Below, piece after piece: positions 1 through 6,900 of a DNA stretch of 11,747 bases. Source of the DNA: Bacteriovoracaceae bacterium UBA6144 (GTDB lineage: Bacteria; Bdellovibrionota; Bacteriovoracia; Bacteriovoracales; Bacteriovoracaceae); the NCBI GenBank assembly GCA_002435705.1, contig DIVA01000004.1, positions 1 to 11,747 of the forward strand, written 5' to 3'. The first letter of the stretch is position 1. The number at the start of each line of letters is the position of its first letter. The notes beneath the pieces are model-generated. The model had not been told where the DNA came from. It did not search any database and was given only the letters and a program-made list of their open reading frames with translations. The position numbers were made by a program, and so were the translations under genes.

Positions 1-516
1 GTTGGGGCATTTGCCTGTGACATTTCTGTCTTGCAGAAAACGCGAAAGCTTAGGATCGAACCACTGCTTGGTAGTTTTTTTCTCCAGCATTTTATTCTGC
101 CAGAGCTTCTGCATAAACTCTTGTGAGGTCTCTTTGTGGACAGGGTAGCAGTCGGGCTGTGAGGTGCCGGAAAAAATATCATAGGAGATATTGTAGCGCT
201 GAGTGGTGGCGACTTGTTCGGCATGAATACGATCTATGAACTCGCGAATAGGAATGCCCGCTTTCAGGGCCGATGCTTCAGATGTAGAACCATGATCATC
301 GTTACCTGATACGAATAAAACATTCTCACTTCCAATCCACATGCGCAGAAATCTTGCCATGATGTCAGGGGGAATGATGGCTCCGGCCATATGACCCAGA
401 TGCAAAGGCCCATTGGCGTAAGGCATCCCTCCAGTGACCACAGCACTTTTTGGTGGAGTCAGGCGAGAGAGAACATCAGCGACATTTTGGGGAGGGGTGA
501 AAACAGGTTTATTCAT
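1..516 (-). CDS. metG: Methionyl-tRNA synthetase, N-terminal part (cut by window edge)
   Basis: Charges tRNA-Met with methionine in the cytoplasm, using ATP. The 172 residues present are the start of the class I catalytic domain. The ATP-binding HIGH signature reads HLGH at residues 39-42, inside PYANGPLHLGH. A GNDDHGS block at 71-77 corresponds to the ADDAHGT block of E. coli MetG. The sequence ends in DRNVTGKCPN, the approach to the zinc-binding insertion of the zinc-containing MetG type. The KMSKS loop and anticodon domain lie outside the window. The ATG at 516 is the only plausible start: the next Met (residue 31) falls just before the HLGH motif. A GAAGG stretch sits only 1 nt before the ATG, too close for normal Shine-Dalgarno use, and a TACAAT box lies 6 nt upstream, so the message may be leaderless. 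The gene is divergent from the YqjD-like gene. The family call is secure. Confidence 0.95.
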   Translation of the reverse strand, partial: MNKPVFTPPQNVADVLSRLTPPKSAVVTGGMPYANGPLHLGHMAGAIIPPDIMARFLRMWIGSENVLFVSGNDDHGSTSEASALKAGIPIREFIDRIHAEQVATTQRYNISYDIFSGTSQPDCYPVHKETSQEFMQKLWQNKMLEKKTTKQWFDPKLSRFLQDRNVTGKCPN

Positions 517-522
517 GCCTTC

Positions 523-528
523 ATTGTA
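523..528 (-). promoter_or_regulatory. Candidate -10 box of metG
   Basis: On the minus strand this reads TACAAT, five of six matches to the sigma-70 -10 consensus. Placed as a -10 element, it would put the transcription start on or next to the A of the metG ATG at 516. The -35 position at 17-bp spacing (546-551) reads TTTCAT and is poor, and there is no extended -10 TG. It is only a candidate. Confidence 0.3.
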
Positions 529-638
529 GAGAGTTTTAAGGTGTTATGAAAGTGTTGTGCTTAAAATCTGATGACAATAAGCGCAATGGAGAGGGAAAAC
601 TGAGGCATGACCATGTTTTCTATTCTAAGATATCCGAC

Positions 639-803
639 ATGAATGACCAAAATAACCAAGACACTGCCACGACGTTGAAGAAAAATCTTAAGGGAGCCAA
701 GGAGGAACTTGAGTCCTTTATTAAAGAGCATCCTCTGGCTGCAGCTGGTATTGCTGCCCTGATTGGATTCGTGCTGGCACGGATTTTAAAGGGGAGAGAT
801 TAA
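639..803 (+). CDS. Small YqjD/ElaB-like (DUF883-type) inner-membrane protein
   Basis: A 54-residue protein with a charged, Gln/Asn-rich N-terminal half that is probably helical (KKNLKGAKEELESFIKEHP), followed by one membrane segment at about 32-50 (PLAAAGIAALIGFVLARIL) and a basic end, KGRD. A helix, a conserved-looking HPL, then a Gly/Ala-rich C-terminal membrane anchor is the layout of the DUF883/ElaB-YqjD family. In E. coli, YqjD is a stationary-phase inner-membrane protein that binds ribosomes. This copy is about half the usual length. The frame stays open to an ATG at 546, preceded by AAGG at 538-541, which would give 85 residues. I prefer 639 because the extra 31 residues look like translated non-coding DNA and lie in the space needed for the divergent metG promoter. 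The stop overlaps the next start (TAATG), and pairing with a YqjE-like gene supports the call. Confidence 0.7.
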   Translation: MNDQNNQDTATTLKKNLKGAKEELESFIKEHPLAAAGIAALIGFVLARILKGRD

Positions 804-1195
804 TGGATGCCATCAGTCGTGTGCTGGAAGTCCTCTTTTCATTCATCACGCAAAAGACGCAAGGCCTGAGTGAAGAAATTTTAAATATCATCAAGATGCT
901 TTTCATGCGGCTCTTTATCGCCGCTGCGGCTTTGGCTTTTTTCTGTATTGGTCTTTCTATGATTCTCAGCAAACTGGCCCAGCAATGGGAGCAAGAGATC
1001 TTGGTCGGCAGTTTGATTGCAGGCACCTCACTTATCATTTTTCTCGTGGCCCTTATCAGTGGGTTTTTTAAAACAAAAAAGATAAAGAAAAACCAAGGGC
1101 CCAGTCCCATCGAACAGGCATTGGCGCTTTTGATCGTTGATATCGTTGAGGAGAGAAAAGCTAAACGTTCCACCCACACGCCCGAGTCTGAGTAA
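803..1195 (+). CDS. YqjE-like membrane protein (DUF1469 / holin-X type)
   Basis: A 130-residue protein with an amphipathic N-terminal region (1-35), two membrane segments at about 36-56 and 66-89 joined by a short loop (KLAQQWEQE), a lysine-rich cytoplasmic stretch (KTKKIKKN) and a charged tail. Length and the two-helix hairpin match the YqjE (DUF1469) family, which is commonly encoded right after a YqjD/DUF883 protein. Its function is not firmly known; roles in membrane stress or membrane anchoring have been suggested. The ATG overlaps the TAA of the upstream gene by one base, and GGGGAGAG at 791-798 is a good ribosome-binding site. The two are almost certainly co-transcribed and translationally coupled. 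No clear terminator follows. The call rests on topology and gene order rather than a diagnostic motif. Confidence 0.7.
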   Translation: MDAISRVLEVLFSFITQKTQGLSEEILNIIKMLFMRLFIAAAALAFFCIGLSMILSKLAQQWEQEILVGSLIAGTSLIIFLVALISGFFKTKKIKKNQGPSPIEQALALLIVDIVEERKAKRSTHTPESE

Positions 1196-1216
1196 AAAAT
1201 TCACTGTTTTAGCCTT

Positions 1217-1222
1217 TTGACA
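1217..1222 (+). promoter_or_regulatory. Candidate -35 element upstream of the exported protein gene
   Basis: An exact TTGACA lies in the 106-bp gap before the 1302 gene, about 80 bp ahead of its ATG. No good -10 hexamer is visible at 16-19 bp spacing (the region reads AGCATTTAC), so the promoter is only suggested. The rest of the gap holds a 4-bp CCTC/GAGG inverted repeat and the ribosome-binding site GAGGGG. Confidence 0.25.
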
Positions 1223-1301
1223 AAAACCTAACAGAGCAAAGCATTTACCAATCATCCTCGCTGAGGGTAAAACCGGCTCCTAACTTTGAGGGGTCTTGTT
1301 T

Positions 1302-1754
1302 ATGAAAACAGCTTTAATCGCTTTGCTCGTCTCTTTTTCTGCCATGGCTTCGGAGTGCTATCAGCGCACAGTTGAACTCGAAGTCTCTGACGTCTCTCTT
1401 CCTAAAGAATTCTGCGTGAATGAGATCAAACTTAAGCTTGAGGTTTTCGGCAAAAGTGAAGCTGTGCTCTCTTATTCCGTCGACGGTGAAAGACGTACTA
1501 AAATCATCTCTATGCACAATCCGATTACAACTCCCGCAGGTAAAGTGGTCTTTTTGGTATGGGATCTCTACCGTGAGTTCTCTGGTGGGTGGTGTGGTGA
1601 TTCTTACCAATCAGAAATATCTGCCACACTCATGATGAACAAAGACGCCAGTGATGTGCAGCTGATTGATATCAAGGGTAGTATGCAGTACTCAAACGAT
1701 AACTGTCATTCTGGCATGCAAGAGTTCCAGTCTGTGCCCTATACTCGTCTCTAG
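1302..1754 (+). CDS. Small exported protein with four cysteines, function unknown
   Basis: A 150-residue protein I do not recognise. Residues 1-16 form a Sec signal peptide (one Lys, a hydrophobic core LIALLVSFSA, likely cleavage after AMA), so the mature protein of about 134 residues should be periplasmic or secreted. It has four cysteines (19, 38, 98, 135), an even number compatible with two disulfides. The body alternates short hydrophobic and polar stretches, suggesting a beta-rich fold. GAGGGG at 1288-1293 is 8 nt from the ATG at 1302. A TTG at 1296 is in frame but too close to this ribosome-binding site, so 1302 is chosen. The next gene, rlmF, begins 2 nt after the stop, which suggests one transcript, although an exported protein and an rRNA methyltransferase have no obvious functional link. 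Confidence 0.75.
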   Translation: MKTALIALLVSFSAMASECYQRTVELEVSDVSLPKEFCVNEIKLKLEVFGKSEAVLSYSVDGERRTKIISMHNPITTPAGKVVFLVWDLYREFSGGWCGDSYQSEISATLMMNKDASDVQLIDIKGSMQYSNDNCHSGMQEFQSVPYTRL

Positions 1755-1756
1755 AA

Positions 1757-2605
1757 ATGCACCCTGAAAACCCGCATCGATCTGGTTATAACTTCGCTCT
1801 GCTGACTGCAAGGTCAGCTGAGCTGAAGCCATTTGTTATTAAGTCTAAGCGTGGTGAAGATACTATTGACTTCGATAACCCTAGTGCTGTGCGGGCCTTG
1901 AATGCGGCACTCTTAAAAACCCATCACGGAGTAATATTTTGGGAGATCCCTGAATCCTTTCTGTGTCCTCCGGTACCAGGGCGGTGTGATCACCTCCTCC
2001 ATGTGGCAAGACTCTTTCAAGATCCACGCAGGCTTCGAGTCTTGGATCTGGGAGTGGGAGCAAATTGCATTTATCCTTTACTCGGTGTGAGTCTTTTTAA
2101 TTGGAATTTTGTCGCGACAGATATCTCACCTAATGCCCTTCAAGCGGCACAACTCATCGTCACCAAAAATAACCTGCAGGCCTTCATCGAGTTGCGTCTT
2201 CAGCCAAACCCTAAGAATAAGCTTAGTGGAGTGGTAGGGGAGAAAGAATCTTTTGATTTAGTCATCTGCAACCCGCCCTTTCATGCCTCTGCTGATGAGG
2301 CCCTCGCAGGCACTCAAAGAAAGCGCAGCAACCTTGGTCTGAAAGAAAAAGCGAAGCTTAATTTTGGGGGAGTCAGCAGTGAGCTCTGGTGTGAGGGAGG
2401 AGAGTACGGTTTTATTGAAAAATTAATTGATGAAAGTGTACGGTTTAGAAACCAAGTAAAATGGTTTTCATCCCTTGTTTCCAGAGACGATCACGTCAAT
2501 GGATTGATCAAGTATCTAGAGCGCAAAGAGCCCAAATCTATCAAATTACTCGAAATGCAACAGGGCCAGAAAAAGAGTCGAATTTTGGCCTGGAGCTTTA
2601 GCTAG
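1757..2605 (+). CDS. rlmF: 23S rRNA (adenine-1618-N6)-methyltransferase
   Basis: Transfers a methyl group from S-adenosylmethionine to N6 of A1618 in 23S rRNA (E. coli numbering). The 282 residues follow E. coli RlmF (YbiN) closely along their length. Matching blocks are the N-terminal HPENPHRSGYNFALL, DFDNPSAVRALNAALL at 38-53, FLCPPVPGR at 68-76, the SAM-binding loop LDLGVGANCIYP at 96-107, the acidic residue after strand 2 (ATDIS, D122), the catalytic NPPF at 172-175 typical of N6-adenine methyltransferases, RKRSNLGL, LNFGG and ELWCEGGEYGFI. It is slightly shorter than the roughly 308-residue E. coli enzyme, mainly at the C-terminus. No Shine-Dalgarno is seen before the ATG. The start lies 2 nt after the previous stop, so translation is probably coupled. 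The identification is firm. Confidence 0.95.
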   Translation: MHPENPHRSGYNFALLTARSAELKPFVIKSKRGEDTIDFDNPSAVRALNAALLKTHHGVIFWEIPESFLCPPVPGRCDHLLHVARLFQDPRRLRVLDLGVGANCIYPLLGVSLFNWNFVATDISPNALQAAQLIVTKNNLQAFIELRLQPNPKNKLSGVVGEKESFDLVICNPPFHASADEALAGTQRKRSNLGLKEKAKLNFGGVSSELWCEGGEYGFIEKLIDESVRFRNQVKWFSSLVSRDDHVNGLIKYLERKEPKSIKLLEMQQGQKKSRILAWSFS

Positions 2606-2689
2606 GCAGAGCTTGCCCCTACCCAGAAATAGTTATTCCTAAAAAAACATAATTCCGAAAAGCATTAAAACCACTTCTAAGGACAGAAG

Positions 2690-3343
2690 ATGAAAATGCT
2701 TATCGGTATGGTGTGCACACTCGTAACTCTTAACGTCTACGCACATACAGAAACTCTTGAGAAAACGAAACTTAACTTTTTCCCCACTGAACTCGGCTTT
2801 GCCGATCAGGTTCCGACAGGCTTTCTCAAAGTCGTCGGTGGCACTCTTTCTGGATTCCCGAAAAACTCCAGTGAGAAACAAAAAGTGCTCGATAGCTACA
2901 GCATCATTGAAGCCGTGATGAATTCTAACGAGTTCAAAGAGCGAGTGATTAACTTCAAGAGTTCAGATGGAAAGCGCAGCTACTCTTCGAATCGTGGCAT
3001 GAGTAACGAGCAGGTGTATGAATACCTTATGCAAGGTAAAGAACTCGTGGGCGGAGAGAGTAATCAAGGTGAAATGAATTTTGATGTTCGTCGCTACTAT
3101 CGTGGCTGGAGCAAGGTGATTGGTTACACGAATCCAGGTAAGTCGAACACCATAAGTGTCAACGGTCGCTTCTACTCACGCTATAAGATCACCCAGATCA
3201 CCTCGAATCTGGTGCATGAATGGATTCACCTCAATGGCTTTCTGCATGACTCTGCCAAAGACCATGACTCTGTCCCTTATGCTGTAGGTTATATCGCGGA
3301 AGAGTTAGCTGAAAAATTCGTCTCTCAAGGTTACCTAGACTAG
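2690..3343 (+). CDS. Exported putative zinc metallopeptidase with HExxHxxGxxH motif
   Basis: A 217-residue protein with a Sec signal peptide at 1-18 (MKMLIGMVCTLVTLNVYA, likely cleavage after VYA). At residues 176-186 it reads HEWIHLNGFLH, an exact HExxHxxGxxH zinc signature as in metzincins: three histidine ligands and the catalytic Glu177. It is followed by DSAKDHDSVPYAVGYIAEEL. No Met-turn methionine is present after the motif, so it is not a textbook metzincin. Glu204 or Glu205 could be a further ligand if the fold is gluzincin-like. The middle (85-165) is rich in Ser, Asn, Arg and Tyr. AAGGA at 2679-2683 lies 6 nt before the ATG. The stop shares a CTAG tetramer with the stop of the convergent HATPase gene. 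Metallopeptidase activity is inferred from the motif alone; the target could be host, prey or envelope protein. Confidence 0.72.
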   Translation: MKMLIGMVCTLVTLNVYAHTETLEKTKLNFFPTELGFADQVPTGFLKVVGGTLSGFPKNSSEKQKVLDSYSIIEAVMNSNEFKERVINFKSSDGKRSYSSNRGMSNEQVYEYLMQGKELVGGESNQGEMNFDVRRYYRGWSKVIGYTNPGKSNTISVNGRFYSRYKITQITSNLVHEWIHLNGFLHDSAKDHDSVPYAVGYIAEELAEKFVSQGYLD

Positions 3344-3870
3344 TCCTTCTGAGAGTTTTCAAGAGGCAGGCAGACTGAAACAATAGATCCCTGCCTCTCG
3401 ACTGACTCCACCATAATCTTTCCACCGTGGGCCTGGGCGATCCAGCGAGAGATGAAAAGACCTACTCCCAATTTCATTTTGTTATCAATGATAAAATCAG
3501 TCAGACCCATTTTGATTTTATTCAAGTTTTCTTCCTTAATCCCTAGCCCGTTATCGATGAAAGAAATAATCACACAGTTCGATTGCTGGTAAGCCTTCAA
3601 ATCAATATACCCACCATCAGGAAGAGCTTTCAGCGCATTTTCCATAAACTGATTCAGAATCTGTAGAACCTTTTCTTGGTCAATCATCGCGATAATCTTG
3701 TCTGGGATTGTTTGCAGCATCATGGAAATATTTTGTATTTCTAGTGAATGTAGGTGTTGATCTCTAAAATAGATCAGAAGATCACGTATGTTAACTGGGC
3801 TTTTTCTAAGAATGATTTCACTTGTGTTAAGATCTACTTCGGTCTTTCTATGCAATGTTGCGTGGCTCAT
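3340..3870 (-). CDS. Stand-alone histidine-kinase-type ATPase (HATPase_c) without a phosphoacceptor domain
   Basis: A 176-residue cytoplasmic protein that is essentially one GHKL ATP-binding domain. The N-box reads QFMENALKAL (Asn78 the likely Mg ligand), the G1 box DNGLGI is at 106-111, and GVGLFISRWIAQAHGG at 135-150 is the G2 box with the following helix. The C-terminal strand reads GSIVSVCLPL. The leading 60 residues resemble the linker that follows a kinase's dimerisation helices, but there is no H-box. An in-frame TAA two codons before the ATG rules out a longer upstream frame. It therefore cannot autophosphorylate by itself in the usual way. It may phosphorylate the histidine of a partner, act as an RsbW-like regulator, or be a kinase remnant. 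It lies downstream of the CheB/CheR hybrid kinase on the same strand, 104 nt away, with a 29-bp palindrome between. Confidence 0.85.
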   Translation of the reverse strand: MSHATLHRKTEVDLNTSEIILRKSPVNIRDLLIYFRDQHLHSLEIQNISMMLQTIPDKIIAMIDQEKVLQILNQFMENALKALPDGGYIDLKAYQQSNCVIISFIDNGLGIKEENLNKIKMGLTDFIIDNKMKLGVGLFISRWIAQAHGGKIMVESVERQGSIVSVCLPLENSQKD

Positions 3871-3878
3871 GTCTTACC

Positions 3879-3907
3879 CCATTAGAAGCAATCATTGCTT
3901 CTAATGG
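3879..3907. repeat. 29-bp perfect palindrome, possible operator or RNA hairpin
   Basis: Arms CCATTAGAAGCAAT (3879-3892) and ATTGCTTCTAATGG (3894-3907) are exact reverse complements around a single C. It lies 8 nt upstream of the ATG of the HATPase gene (minus strand). No run of T follows in either direction, so a terminator is unlikely. As DNA it could be a dimeric repressor site. As RNA it would fold into a 13-bp stem with a 3-nt loop that includes part of the G-rich AATGGGG before the start codon, and so could limit ribosome access. Confidence 0.85.
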
Positions 3908-3974
3908 TAGTATGCGAGAATTTTTCAATATTTTGTGTTAGGCCTATTTAAGCTCTGTGTAGTTATCAACAAGA

Positions 3975-6900
3975 TTAAGCACCTTTTATTGTTTTGAGGA
4001 TCAATAATGCAAGCTGGCTGGCTTCAACTGGCTTTGCAACATGGGCCTGAAAGCCGACGTCCAAGGCATGGGATGAGTCATCGATGCTGGCATAAGCCGT
4101 CAAGGCAATGGCCGGTATGTTTTTTTTCTTAGGATCCTGCAGAGAGCGTATTTTGGTCATGAGGGAGTAGCCATCCTCATTAGGCATGGCAATGTCTGAG
4201 ATGATGATGTCAAAGGATGAGTCGTTTAAGAGATATAAAGCCTCCTGAGAGCTGGCGGCAGAACGGACCTGTGCCCCAAAGGATTTTAGATAAATACTAA
4301 GAGCGGCTCGCGTATTATCATCATCTTCTACAAATAGAATTCTCAATCCCTCAAGACAAGGCAGCACCTCTTCAACGATTTGATTCTCACCATCTTCCTT
4401 TAGAGGAGAGGCCATGATGTCTGTTTGGGGGGCGCTCAAGGGAAAGAGCACAGTCAAAATAGCGCCAGTGCCTTTCGTTGCATTCTCTGCCTTAACTTTT
4501 CCCCCCTGAAGTTCAGCGAGGTTGCGCACAATAGAGAGTCCAAGCCCTAAGCCACCGTGTAGTCTCGTGGACGCACTGTCGGCTTGGCTAAAACGATTAA
4601 AGATGTTTTCTAGGAAATCCTCTGGGATGCCTTTACCAAAGTCCCTCACTTTAATTTGAGAGAAGAGGTTGTCCTGAAGCATAATTGTTTCGAGTCGAAC
4701 TTCAATCATGCCGCCCTTCGGAGAAAATTTAATCGCATTGGTGAGGATGTTCCAAATGATCTGTTGCAGTCGAACAGGATCAGCCAGAATCCTGCTCTGA
4801 TCGGCAGGCAGGAGCATTTGAATTTCAATTGATTTTTTCTCACTCAAGGCCCGCACCGATTCCACTGCAGAGCGAATCACCATGGCCGGATCCACATCCC
4901 TGATGGTGAGAGCAAGTTTTCCTGAGATGATGCGTGAAATATCAAGTAGATCATCAATCAGCTGACTTTGAGCTTTTGCACTTTGCTCTATGACGGCAGC
5001 ACCTTGCTTGGTCATGGCGGCATCCACTCGGTTATGGCCAATGAGCTGTGACCAAGTAAGTATGGCCGATAAGGGAGTTCTAAGTTCATGAGAAAGAGTG
5101 GCAAGAAATACATCTTTTGTTCTATTCGCCTTTTCGGCTTCATTACGGGCCTCTCGCTCTCGGACCAAGAGACTTTTAAGTTCGTTCTCTAAACGACTCC
5201 TTTCAGTGATATCAATAAAACTGACTAACACAGCCTCGGGCTCATCTCCCACCCATTGCACTTTTCCTCCTGAGAGGAGGATTCGTCGCTCACCGATAGT
5301 GCTGAATACAGAATGAAGTTCATAATCAGCAAACGAACGATTCGTCAGGATGTTTGAGGTGATTAGCTCTTCAATTTGTTTTTTATGTTGCGGTGGGATT
5401 TCTAAAAGTGTGAAAAAATCATTTGGAGCTACATCCAAAGGGATCTTAAAAAAATGATGAAAAGCTTGATTGGCAGACTTAAGTTGAAAGTCCCCACCAA
5501 TGACGGCAAAGGGTAGTGGAACCGTATCTGCCACTGATTTGATATAATCCAATGATTCTTTAAAGTATTTCTCTTTCTGCTTAATCTGATCAATATCAAG
5601 AAGGGTGATACTGACACCATCTATTTTATTATCAAGCGTTTTGTAAGGTCTGATTTGCATCTGTTTCCAAAAACCTGAAAGATCTTGGACTTCTATTTTT
5701 TTAGGTTCCAGGCTTTCGCCTACCATTTTGATCTTACTGGAGAGATCCATGTTGAAATTGGATTTGATGTCTTTGATATAACGGCCAACGTCGCTCGAAT
5801 GCAGATTGAATGCTTTTTTGGCCTCAGGTGTGAATCGTTTAATTCGTCCCTCAGTATCAATCATCAAAATAGGAATCTCGGTTGAAGAAAGTAAGTTGGT
5901 GAGGTCACTCCCCACGACCGTAAGTTCTGTGTTACGTATTTGCAATTCCTCATTCACGGTGGTGAGCTCCTCGTTTGTACTTTGAAGCTCCTCTTTGGCC
6001 GTCTCTAATTCCTCATTAGTACTTTGGAGTTCCTCGTTTGCGCTCTGAAGTTCTTCATTGGCACTGGTAATTTCTTCCTGACCACTTTCGTAATCTTCGA
6101 GCAAGGCCCTGTGAGATTCTTTGGCATCGTTGAGGTCACCCATCAGGATATTTAAATCCTCACTTGATATACTGTCCGTCTTTCTCTTAAATGAAATTTT
6201 CTTAGAGACTTCATTTGATTTAAAAATGACTAGATATGTTTTTTGATTTATTGATGCCAGTTGAGGGAGAGGTGTCACCTCAATGTCTACGATTCTTTCA
6301 TGGCCATCTTGCCGCAATAGAATCCCCAGTCTTTTTTCACTCGAGTTCGTTAGCAGTACTTTCTTAAGCAGCAACCTGAGCCCTGGTTGAATATCATTAT
6401 GAGCTAATTTTAAAATATGGTGACTGGGCTGCCCTAGGCTGGGTTCAAGGTAAGGAGCACATCGCCCTTTGTATTGAAGTATCTCAAAATCAGAATTGAT
6501 CACCACTCCAGGGAGTGAGTACTGATTCAAGATGATTTTATTTGCGGCATCCTGTATTTCATCTATTTTAATTTTCTTTTTTTCAACAACCACAGGTTGC
6601 TCTTCTTTTTGCTCACTTCTTGTGGGAAAGGTGAATTTAATTTTGGAAGGCGAATCTTTCTTCAGATAGATGCGTGACTCTTGGTTGATGACTCCGAAAA
6701 GTTTAAGGAAACCAGTCGGTGCTTCGGATCTTCCTAGCCATAGATATCCAGGGTTAGAAAGAGAGAAATGAAAAAGGGGAATGATCTTTTTCTGGAGTTG
6801 GCTTGAGAAGTAAATCATGACATTTCGACAAGAGATTAAATCAATTTTCGCAAAGGGAGGGTCTGCTGTCATGTCATGGATAGAAAAAAGGCAAAAATCC

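Noticed and set aside
546..638. N-terminal extension of the YqjD-like gene from ATG 546
   Set aside because: The extra 31 residues show no family similarity and occupy the only space for the divergent metG promoter. AAGG at 538-541 makes the start possible but not preferred.
721..1179. Long antisense frame opposite the YqjD/YqjE-like genes
   Set aside because: It is antisense to a well-supported membrane protein gene, has Ser/Lys-rich composition without domain signals, and no ribosome-binding site; it is a shadow frame.
1256..1266. CCTC-GCT-GAGG hairpin as a terminator of the YqjE-like gene
   Set aside because: The stem is only 4 bp, no T-run follows, and it lies well after the stop and close to the next gene.
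2605..2617. GGCA/TGCC inverted repeat after rlmF as a terminator
   Set aside because: The stem is only 4 bp and is followed by C-rich DNA, not a T-tract.
5925..6077. Repeat array considered as CRISPR or a mobile repeat
   Set aside because: The 21-bp units are contiguous, without spacers, and encode the known heptad coiled coil of CheB/CheR-PAS kinases.
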